From the NCBI GenBank assembly GCA_023336855.1, contig JAMBLK010000170.1:1-5687 (forward strand): DNA of 5,687 nt, read 5' to 3'. Origin of the DNA: Actinomycetes bacterium. GTDB lineage: Bacteria; Actinomycetota; Acidimicrobiia; Spongiisociales; UBA5794. The notes under the pieces are model-generated. The model was not told the DNA's origin. It searched no databases and saw nothing but the letters and a program-made list of their open reading frames with translations. Below, one piece after another: positions 1 through 5,687 of the stretch. Positions within the stretch are counted from its first letter, which is position 1. Each line of letters begins with the position of its first letter. Both the position numbers and the translations under genes were made by a program.

Positions 1-1578
1 CGCACGATCCTCTTCGTTGTCGCCCTCAGCCTCCTCGCCGCTGCGTGCGTGGCCGGTGCCGACGTGACGCCGATCGACCCGACCGGTTCAGCGACGACCT
101 TCGCCCCGGTCACGACCCTTCCCGGAACCGAGACCACACAACCGGGAGATCCTGAGACAACGACGGCGCCCACGTCGACGACGACCGTCCCTGTGCGGCC
201 ACCCGGCGTCGTGCCGGCCGAGAGTGTCGGTGAGCCGTGGGGTGAAGTCGTCGGTTTGACGATGTTCCGCGGCAACCCGACACGGACGTTCTTCGGTTCG
301 GGCCCCGTATCGGATACGGCACCGAGCGCGTCCTGGCGCTTTCCCGCCGATCAGGACCCGATGTGTGGCCAGTCCCCCATCGGCAAGGATCCAAAGGTCT
401 GGTGCGGGAGCGGATGGACGGGTCAACCCGTCGTGTGGGAGCGTCCTGATGGGATCACCGAGGTGATCTTCGGTGCATACGACAAAAAGATTCACTTCCT
501 GGATGCCACCACCGGGGAACGAACACGCCCCGACTTCGACATGGGTGACATCATCAAGGGATCCGTGACCCTCGACCCGGATGGCTTCCCACTGCTCTAC
601 ACGGGTTCTCGCGACCCCCGGTTCCGCATCATCGCTCTCGACGGTGACGAGCCATACGAGGTCTGGTCACTCCATGCCAAATCCGTGGAGGGGATCTGGA
701 ACGACGACTGGGATTCGAACCCGGTCATCGTCGACGACATGATGTACGAGGGCGGGGAGAACTCCTGGTGGTTCGCTGTGAAGCTCAACCGCGGATACGA
801 CAGCGACGGGAAAGTGACCGTCGATCCACAGGTCGTGTATCAGATTCCAGCATGGACCGATGAACTCACGGAGATCTTCGGACGCCAGCATTCGGTCGAG
901 AACTCGACGGCGGTCTTCGAGCAGCGTGCCTACTTTTCCACATCCGCCGGCAGGGTGGTCGGCGTGGATCTCTCGGACATCGAGTCGGGGAACGGAGAGA
1001 TCTTCTTCGATTTCTGGAACGGCGACGACACGGATGCCACCATAAGCATCGACAAGGAAGGCTTCCTCTACGTCGTCTCCCACGCCGATACAGCCAAGAA
1101 GAACAACACCGCCGCCCGCCGTGTTCGCGAAGTCGGCGATCTCGCCAAACTCGATCCGAACAACCCGGACGATCCGGTGGTGTGGTCGGTTCACCTGTCG
1201 GCTGCCCGCGGACAGGACGCCGGCGCATGGGCGACGCCGGCCCTCCACGTGGACGCCGGCGTCCTCTTCGTGGCAACCGACGCGGGCGATCTCGTCGCGG
1301 TGGACACCGACACGGGAGAGACCGTCTGGCAAGACTTCATCGGCGGCAACGCATGGTCGTCGCCGGTCATCGTCGACGACACGCTCGTCGTCGGCGTCGA
1401 CTGCCTCACCGATCACTCCGGTTTCCGGGCCTACGATCTCACGAACCCACGCTCCCCGGAGTATCTGTGGGACGTGACCCTTGGTACAGGCGCCTGCATC
1501 GAATCGACCCCCGCGGTGTGGAACGGTCGGATCTATGTGGGATCTCGTGACGGATTCTTCTACGCTCTCGGGAACTGA
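1..1578 (+). CDS. PQQ-type beta-propeller lipoprotein (5' end outside window)
   Basis: Frame 1 is open from base 1, so the gene begins upstream; 525 residues are visible (numbered from base 1). Residues 1-15 form a hydrophobic stretch ending LLAAA before Cys16 (tgc, 46-48), a plausible lipobox, so the mature protein should be lipid-anchored outside the cytoplasmic membrane. The GTG at 49 lies after this Cys and is not a credible start. Residues 17-66 are a Thr/Pro-rich tether. The remainder shows repeated beta-propeller strand motifs: FLDATTGE (166-173), IIALDG (210-215), GRVVGVDL (317-324), GDLAKLDP (379-386), GDLVAVDTDTGETVW (429-443), FRAYDL (475-480) and FFYAL (519-523), close to what an eight-bladed propeller would give. 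Cys122/Cys135 and Cys468/Cys499 could form disulfides. The fold resembles BamB and PQQ dehydrogenases, but I see no catalytic signature, so a binding or scaffold role is more likely than an enzyme. The ligand is unknown. The stop overlaps the next start. Confidence 0.85.
   Translation, partial: RTILFVVALSLLAAACVAGADVTPIDPTGSATTFAPVTTLPGTETTQPGDPETTTAPTSTTTVPVRPPGVVPAESVGEPWGEVVGLTMFRGNPTRTFFGSGPVSDTAPSASWRFPADQDPMCGQSPIGKDPKVWCGSGWTGQPVVWERPDGITEVIFGAYDKKIHFLDATTGERTRPDFDMGDIIKGSVTLDPDGFPLLYTGSRDPRFRIIALDGDEPYEVWSLHAKSVEGIWNDDWDSNPVIVDDMMYEGGENSWWFAVKLNRGYDSDGKVTVDPQVVYQIPAWTDELTEIFGRQHSVENSTAVFEQRAYFSTSAGRVVGVDLSDIESGNGEIFFDFWNGDDTDATISIDKEGFLYVVSHADTAKKNNTAARRVREVGDLAKLDPNNPDDPVVWSVHLSAARGQDAGAWATPALHVDAGVLFVATDAGDLVAVDTDTGETVWQDFIGGNAWSSPVIVDDTLVVGVDCLTDHSGFRAYDLTNPRSPEYLWDVTLGTGACIESTPAVWNGRIYVGSRDGFFYALGN
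721..739 (+). repeat. 19-bp direct repeat, copy 1 (propeller blade motif)
   Basis: This stretch is identical over 19 bases to 1363-1381 and sits in the same reading frame. Both copies encode PVIVDD with the same codons. The simplest reading is a repeated blade strand of the beta-propeller, not a mobile or regulatory repeat. Confidence 0.7.
1363..1381 (+). repeat. 19-bp direct repeat, copy 2 (propeller blade motif)
   Basis: Second exact copy of 721-739, 642 bases (214 codons, in frame) downstream. It encodes PVIVDD followed by TLVVGV, against PVIVDD followed by MMYEGG in copy 1. Confidence 0.7.
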
Positions 1579-2549
1579 TGGCTACGAGTAGTTCGATCGA
1601 GACCGGGACAGGACGCAAGCTCTTCTCCGCGCTCGTCTTCATCTTCGGCTCCGCTGCGACGCTCGGCACCGTTCTGGGATTCTTCGGAGCGACCTGGTGG
1701 GGACTGGACCGGCTCGCCGATCTGAGATTCCCGTTCCTCGTGATCCTGGTGGCCACCGCCGTGACCTACGGCTTCGTTTTCCGCCGTGCCCTCTCTGCCC
1801 TCTTCCTCCTCGCGGCCGTGGTAAACGCTGTTCTCCTTGCACCCCTGTGGCTGTCTACCCAGGATGCCGTTGCTTCGAACGACAGTATCCGGGTCGTGAG
1901 CCTCGACACAGGAGAGTCGACTGAGAATCGCAGAGCGATCATCGACTGGATCAATCAGGAGGAAGCTGACGTCGTGCTGCTCCACCGCACGAGTGGAGAT
2001 TGGGCGGCAACCCTCGATGACAGCGACGCCCCCTACCGGATCGCCGCGACGCCGATCGCCCCCGAGGCGACCGGCACGCCGATCGTCCTCGTCCGGCACA
2101 ACGCAACAGTCTCGCCGCTCCCGGCCGCTCCCGGTTCGGATTTCACCGTACGCGTCGTGAACGAGACCGGGACGGTGACGCTGATCGGACTGTCGGTTCG
2201 GGCCCCCACCTCCGCATCCGCCGGAGACGACCGGATCGAGCGCTTCACCGCCGTGAACGAGGCCGCCGTCACGATGCAGGGCCCGGTCGTCATCGTCGGG
2301 AATCTCGAGGCCACTCGATGGTCCCATGCTTTCAAGCTCCTCGCCGAGGGAATGACCAATTCCGAGGATGGCTTCGGGTACACCGCAACGTGGCCGCCAT
2401 ACGACTGGCCGATCATCAGCAACTACACGGGACTGCCGATCGACCACGCCGTGTACGTGGGAGCAATCACCGTTCCGTACCGTCGTGTCGGCCCGTCCCT
2501 CGGCCCATCTCACCGACCGCTCATGTTCGACATCTCACCGTCGCAGTAG
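1578..2549 (+). CDS. Membrane protein with degenerate EEP-fold domain (YafD-like)
   Basis: The protein has 323 residues. Three hydrophobic segments (about 14-36, 51-68 and 71-92) come first. Basic residues at 13-14 and 69-70 put the N-terminus inside and the C-terminal domain outside the membrane. Residues about 103-320 follow the endonuclease/exonuclease/phosphatase layout: RVVSLDTG (105-112), ADVVLLHRTS (130-139), GPVVIVGNLEATRWS (235-249), TWP (271-273), IDH (288-290) and a terminal SHRPL (311-315). Active relatives read roughly N in the first block, LLQE in the second, GDFNAT in the third and SDHRP at the end. Here these are D110, R137, N242/E244 and S311, so most metal ligands are missing; the IDH pair and H312 remain. 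The frame is intact, so it is probably an expressed but non-hydrolytic protein. The ATG overlaps the previous stop by one base, with a weak GGGA at 1570-1573, which suggests coupled translation with the propeller lipoprotein. The function is unknown; an altered active site is the alternative to loss of activity. Confidence 0.75.
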   Translation: MATSSSIETGTGRKLFSALVFIFGSAATLGTVLGFFGATWWGLDRLADLRFPFLVILVATAVTYGFVFRRALSALFLLAAVVNAVLLAPLWLSTQDAVASNDSIRVVSLDTGESTENRRAIIDWINQEEADVVLLHRTSGDWAATLDDSDAPYRIAATPIAPEATGTPIVLVRHNATVSPLPAAPGSDFTVRVVNETGTVTLIGLSVRAPTSASAGDDRIERFTAVNEAAVTMQGPVVIVGNLEATRWSHAFKLLAEGMTNSEDGFGYTATWPPYDWPIISNYTGLPIDHAVYVGAITVPYRRVGPSLGPSHRPLMFDISPSQ

Positions 2550-2583
2550 CCCCCGAACCCGAAGACCAAAGACGCGCCTCCGG

Positions 2584-2589
2584 TACCCT
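2584..2589 (+). promoter_or_regulatory. Candidate -10 element for a leaderless M3 peptidase transcript
   Basis: TACCCT fits the TANNNT pattern of actinobacterial -10 boxes. It ends seven bases before the ATG at 2597, so transcription could begin on the A of the start codon. No purine-rich Shine-Dalgarno sequence precedes this ATG, which agrees with leaderless translation. A -35 element is weak at best (AAGAC at 2562-2566). The site lies in the 47-base gap, the only non-coding stretch in the window. Such short patterns occur by chance, so this is tentative. Confidence 0.35.
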
Positions 2590-2596
2590 CCCGGTC

Positions 2597-4552
2597 ATGC
2601 TCTACGACTACACCGCCGTCACTACCGACTCTGTTACCGAGATCACCGAAACTGCGATCGCGCAAGCCGACGCCGCAGTCGATGCTGTCGTTGGCATCGA
2701 AGAACCGCGGACCTACGCCAACACTCTGGCACCCCTCGATCGCGCCGGTGTGGCGATCTCCGATGCATCGGGCCGGGGATCTTTCATGGCGAGGGTTCAC
2801 ACCGATTCTGACATACGCGCCACCGCCGTAGCCGCCGGAGAACGAACAGCCAAGTGGGGTTCCGACCTCATCATGCGTTCCGACCTCGCTGCCGCGATCC
2901 GCGCGTACGCGGCTACCGACGATGCGCGAGCCCTCGAAGGCCTCGAAGCGCGGAACCTCGAATTCTGGCTCCGTGACCTCCGCCGGGCGGGTCACGATCT
3001 CGACGCCGGAGATCGGGAACGCCTTCGCGAACTGCAACAGCGACTGATCGAGCTGCAGGTTGCGTTCAACAGCAACCTGGATGAGTGGGACGACGGAATC
3101 GAGATGACGCGAGAGGATCTCGCAGGGCTTCCGGAGGCCTACATCGACCGTCTCGAGCCCGGCGAGTCGGCGGGTACCGTCCGGGTCTCGATGAACTACC
3201 CGGACTACATCCCGTTCGTCGAAGAAGCCGAGAATCGTGATCTGCGCCGTCAGATGCAGTACAAGTTCTGGAACAGAGCTGCCGGCGAGAACACTCCCCT
3301 CCTCGCAGAAGCGGTCTCCGTCCGTGAGGAGATCGCCGGTCTCCTCGGCTACGACATGTGGGCACGGTACGCCATGGAGGTCAAGATGGCCGATCCGGAG
3401 GCCGTCGACGAGCTCTACGCCTCGATCATCCCCGGCCTCACCAGCCGTGGCGTTGACGAGCTCGCCGCACTTCAGGACCTCGCGTCACACGATCTCGGCG
3501 ACGAGGCGATCCAGTCGTGGGACTGGATGTACTACCACACGAAGCAGCGCAAGCAGGACTACGGCATCGATCAGAGCGAGGTCGCAGAGTACTTCCCCCT
3601 CGAGGCGGTCGTGGCAGGCATGTTCGAGATCACGGGCGACGTCTTCGGCCTCGACTACCGCGAGATCGAAGAGACCGGCGCATGGCACGACGATGCCAGG
3701 TTGTACGAGATCAGGAATCGCGGTTCAGAGGAGCCGATCGCGTTCTTCTACGCCGATCTCTTCCCCCGCGAGGGCAAGTTCGGCCACGCCGCTTGCTTCT
3801 CGATCGTCGGAGGCAGGAGAGAGGATGACGGCCGCTATCGCGAACCGGTCGCCGCGATCGTTGCGAACTTCACGAAGCCCGGTCCCGGTACGCCCTCTCT
3901 CCTCAAGCACGACGAGGTCGTCACGCTCTTCCATGAGTTCGGACACGTCTTGCACTTCTGCCTCACCGAGGTCGATCATCCCCGCTTCGCCGGGTACGAC
4001 ACGGAGTGGGATTTCGTCGAGGCTCCGTCGCAGATCATGGAGCACTGGACGTGGGAACCGGAGGTTCTCCAACGGTTCGCACGCCACTACGAGACCGGCA
4101 AGGAGATCCCTTCAGATCTGGTCGAACGACTCGTCGCCGCCCGCGATCAGAACACAGCGCTCACGACGTTGAGACAGGCCTTCCTCGGTAAGTTCGACCT
4201 CGCGATCCATGCGGGCGACGGCGACATCGACATCGAGCAAGCCACCAGGGACGCGTTCGCTCTGACGCTGATCCCATATCACGACGGCACGCACTTCGCA
4301 GCGTCGTTCGGTCATCTCATGGGCGGGTACGACGCCGGCTACTACGGCTACCAGTGGGCCAAGGTGTACGGCGATGACATGTTCTCGGTCTTCTCCGACG
4401 AGGGTGTTCTCAACCCGGACGTCGGCTCCCGCTACCGCCGCGAAGTGCTCGCCCGGGGCTACTCCCGTGACGCCATCGAACACCTCAAGGCCTTCCTCGG
4501 CCGCGAACCGTCATCCGATGCATACCTCGAGAACCTCGGTTTGAAGGAGTGA
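2597..4552 (+). CDS. M3A family zinc oligopeptidase (thimet oligopeptidase / oligopeptidase A-like)
   Basis: The protein has 651 residues, near the usual length for M3A peptidases, with no signal peptide or membrane segment, so it should be cytoplasmic. It is expected to cleave short peptides at internal bonds, working downstream of larger proteases. The N-terminal part is helical. The catalytic half carries FFYADLFPREGKFGHAACF, then the zinc motif HEFGH at 446-450 (ligands H446 and H450, general base E447). The third ligand is E475 in DFVEAPSQ, 25 residues after H450, exactly the spacing in mammalian thimet oligopeptidase. The substrate-binding loop is complete: H573, then Y578, Y582 and Y585 in FGHLMGGYDAGYYGYQW. 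The ATG at 2597 is chosen because the frame stays open upstream to 2318 only by running through the preceding gene, where the translation looks unlike any M3 protein. No Shine-Dalgarno is visible. The stop overlaps the GH57 start. Thimet oligopeptidase, PrlC/OpdA and Dcp types cannot be told apart with certainty here; the C-terminal half reads closest to thimet oligopeptidase. Confidence 0.95.
   Translation: MLYDYTAVTTDSVTEITETAIAQADAAVDAVVGIEEPRTYANTLAPLDRAGVAISDASGRGSFMARVHTDSDIRATAVAAGERTAKWGSDLIMRSDLAAAIRAYAATDDARALEGLEARNLEFWLRDLRRAGHDLDAGDRERLRELQQRLIELQVAFNSNLDEWDDGIEMTREDLAGLPEAYIDRLEPGESAGTVRVSMNYPDYIPFVEEAENRDLRRQMQYKFWNRAAGENTPLLAEAVSVREEIAGLLGYDMWARYAMEVKMADPEAVDELYASIIPGLTSRGVDELAALQDLASHDLGDEAIQSWDWMYYHTKQRKQDYGIDQSEVAEYFPLEAVVAGMFEITGDVFGLDYREIEETGAWHDDARLYEIRNRGSEEPIAFFYADLFPREGKFGHAACFSIVGGRREDDGRYREPVAAIVANFTKPGPGTPSLLKHDEVVTLFHEFGHVLHFCLTEVDHPRFAGYDTEWDFVEAPSQIMEHWTWEPEVLQRFARHYETGKEIPSDLVERLVAARDQNTALTTLRQAFLGKFDLAIHAGDGDIDIEQATRDAFALTLIPYHDGTHFAASFGHLMGGYDAGYYGYQWAKVYGDDMFSVFSDEGVLNPDVGSRYRREVLARGYSRDAIEHLKAFLGREPSSDAYLENLGLKE
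4544..4552 (+). promoter_or_regulatory. AAGGAG / GTGA stop-start overlap coupling M3 and GH57 genes
   Basis: AAGGAG at 4544-4549 shares its last base with the GTG start codon (4549-4551), which itself overlaps the M3 stop TGA (4550-4552). An AAGGAG this close cannot position a new ribosome on that GTG in the usual way. It could hold a terminating ribosome for reinitiation. No other ATG, GTG or TTG exists in frame between the upstream stop at 4468 and the lipobox. Confidence 0.5.
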
Positions 4553-5687
4553 CAGAAGCTGCGAGCCTCCAGCCGCGAGCTACCAGCCCGACGGGACGAC
4601 TGGGCACTCTTTTCGTCGGTCTGGCGCTTCTGGTTGCGGCTTGTACTTCGGGGGCCGACGAGACGACTACGACCACCACGACAAACGCCGCGGTCGAGGA
4701 GACCACCACCACGACCACTGTGGCAGGGCGGTCGGAGCTCGACGAAAACGGCTTCTACCTTGCGTTGATCTGGCATCAGCACCAGCCGCTCTACCCGAAG
4801 GATGAGAACGGCATCGTGACCCGACCGTGGGTTCGCTTGCACGCCGCCAAGGACTACTGGGACATGGCCGAACTCGTCGGCCGCTACCCGGATCTGCGGG
4901 TGACGTTCAACCTCACGCCGGTCCTGCTCCTTCAACTCGAGGAGATCGAGAACGGGACAAGGGACTCGTACTGGGTACACACCGAGATCCCGGCCGTCGA
5001 ACTCGATGCGGAGGAGCAGGAGTTCCTCCTCACCCGGTTCTTCGACGTCAACCCGAAGATCATCGCCCGCTTCCCCCGGTACCAGGAACTCGCCGATCTG
5101 CGGGCGGAAGGGGCCAACTTCTCGACGCAGGACTACCTCGACCTGCAGGTGCTCTTCAACCTTGCTTGGACCGACCCGGACCTGCTCGCCGGGCCGACCT
5201 TGAGCGGGCTCGTCGACCGGGGTCGCGACTTCGTCGAGTCGGACAAACAACCCGTCCTCGACGTCCACCTCGACGCCGTCTCCAGAACCCTGGACGTCCA
5301 CAGGGAGCTCTGGGAGACGGGACAGATCGAAGTCACGACGACACCCCTCGCCCACCCGATCCTCCCCCTCATCTCCGATACGAATCTCGCCCTCGTCGGA
5401 GACCCCACAGCGATCATGCCGGATGAGCGGTTCAGAGAGCCCCGTGACTCCCGGGAGCAGGTAACTCGCGGCCTCGACGTGGCGGAGCGGCTCCTCGGCC
5501 GGCGCCCCACGGGGATGTGGCCCGGTGAGGGAGCGGTGGCTCAGGAAGTGACGTCGATCCTGGCGGGTGAGGGGATCGAGTGGATCGCGACGGGCGAGCA
5601 CGTACTCGGACAGACACTGGATCGTGGATCGTTCGAACGGGACTCGAACGGAACGGTGATCGACGCCGACGTCCTCTATCGCATGTA
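4549..5687 (+). CDS. GH57 glycoside hydrolase lipoprotein, amylopullulanase type (3' end outside window)
   Basis: Frame 1 is open from the GTG at 4549 to the window edge, 379 residues. Residues 1-17 are a polar leader with R10 and R17, 18-31 are hydrophobic, and LVAAC ends at Cys32 (tgc, 4642-4644): a lipoprotein signal, so the enzyme should be anchored outside the membrane. A Thr-rich tether (39-57) follows. The GH57 domain starts near 69: region 1 is WHQHQPLY (75-82), then TRPWVRLHAAKDYWDM (91-106) and VLFNLAW (201-207); region 2 is GQIEV with PLAHPILPL (258-273); region 3 is MWPGEGAV, with E327 at the catalytic nucleophile position of archaeal GH57 amylopullulanases. The general acid Asp of region 4 and region 5 would lie beyond the window. 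The family uses a retaining mechanism on alpha-glucans (alpha-1,4 and in some members alpha-1,6 bonds); the exact substrate is inferred. The gene overlaps the M3 stop by four bases, so co-expression is likely. Confidence 0.9.
   Translation, partial: MTEAASLQPRATSPTGRLGTLFVGLALLVAACTSGADETTTTTTTNAAVEETTTTTTVAGRSELDENGFYLALIWHQHQPLYPKDENGIVTRPWVRLHAAKDYWDMAELVGRYPDLRVTFNLTPVLLLQLEEIENGTRDSYWVHTEIPAVELDAEEQEFLLTRFFDVNPKIIARFPRYQELADLRAEGANFSTQDYLDLQVLFNLAWTDPDLLAGPTLSGLVDRGRDFVESDKQPVLDVHLDAVSRTLDVHRELWETGQIEVTTTPLAHPILPLISDTNLALVGDPTAIMPDERFREPRDSREQVTRGLDVAERLLGRRPTGMWPGEGAVAQEVTSILAGEGIEWIATGEHVLGQTLDRGSFERDSNGTVIDADVLYRM
4663..4719 (+). repeat. ACN-codon low-complexity tract encoding Thr-rich tether
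   Basis: Residues 39-57 of the GH57 lipoprotein include runs of seven and six threonines split by NAAVEE. The codons vary (acg, act, acc, aca), so the run is kept at protein level and is not a simple DNA microsatellite. It probably acts as a flexible spacer between the lipid anchor and the enzyme, and might be O-glycosylated. Confidence 0.75.

Noticed and set aside
49..51. GTG at 49 as start of the propeller gene
   Set aside because: The frame is open to base 1 and bases 1-48 encode a hydrophobic signal segment ending in a lipobox Cys, so the true start lies upstream.
667..1416. 249-codon minus-strand frame opposite the propeller gene
   Set aside because: The + strand carries propeller repeats in frame; the antisense product is Val/Asp/Arg-rich and featureless.
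1560..2513. 317-codon minus-strand frame opposite the EEP-like gene
   Set aside because: It has a low-complexity Gly/Arg/Asp/Glu-rich product with no motif, opposite a + strand gene with membrane helices and fold motifs. It is a GC shadow.
1578..2549. Calling the EEP-like gene a pseudogene
   Set aside because: There is no stop or frameshift, the fold motifs and membrane helices are preserved, and the start is neatly coupled to the previous gene. Loss of catalytic residues alone does not make it a pseudogene.
2318..2596. Upstream in-frame extension of the M3 gene to an ATG at 2318
   Set aside because: The extra 93 residues lie mostly inside the preceding gene in another frame and look like shadow sequence. 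M3A proteins fit the 651-residue form starting at 2597.
2550..2596. Terminator in the 47-base gap
   Set aside because: I find only short, weak CCGG-type complementarity around 2580-2594 and no T-run, which is not enough for a terminator call.
3237..4172. 311-codon plus-strand frame in another phase inside the M3 gene
   Set aside because: The product is a Ser/Arg/Thr-rich string typical of frame-shifted GC-rich sequence and overlaps the intact M3 catalytic domain.
4459..5601. 380-codon open frame on the minus strand opposite the GH57 gene
   Set aside because: The + strand frame has clear GH57 motifs and a lipoprotein signal, while the antisense product is rich in Arg/Glu/Val with no recognisable domain. 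Long antisense frames are expected opposite GC-rich coding sequence.

Overview
The window looks like a piece of a GC-rich bacterial chromosome, probably from an actinobacterium. Codon third positions are mostly G or C, genes are tightly packed on one strand, and both lipoproteins carry a Thr-rich tail directly after the lipidated Cys. That tail style is common in Acidimicrobiia-like actinobacteria, but the taxonomic placement is inference. I see no tRNA, rRNA, insertion sequence, CRISPR array, attachment site or phage gene.

All four genes lie on the + strand. (1) Bases 1-1578 hold a PQQ-type beta-propeller lipoprotein. Its real start lies before the window, because the frame is open from base 1 and bases 1-48 encode the end of a lipoprotein signal peptide. 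(2) Bases 1578-2549 hold a protein with three membrane helices and an endonuclease/exonuclease/phosphatase (EEP) fold domain. It shares one base with the previous stop (TGATG). Nearly all metal-binding positions of the EEP domain have been replaced. (3) After a 47-base gap, 2597-4552 encodes a cytoplasmic M3A zinc oligopeptidase of the thimet oligopeptidase / oligopeptidase A type, with its active site intact. The ATG may be translated from a leaderless transcript. (4) Bases 4549-5687 encode a GH57 glycoside hydrolase of amylopullulanase type made as a lipoprotein. It overlaps the M3 stop by four bases (GTGA) and runs off the right edge.

Genes 1 and 2 are probably translated together and both are predicted to act outside the membrane. 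Genes 3 and 4 form a second translationally linked pair, with a possible promoter of their own in the 47-base gap. A loose shared theme is breakdown of external glucan (gene 4) and internal peptides (gene 3), but nothing in the sequence proves a common pathway. I do not see a clear new multi-gene system. The most unusual element is the membrane-anchored EEP protein with a degenerate active site.
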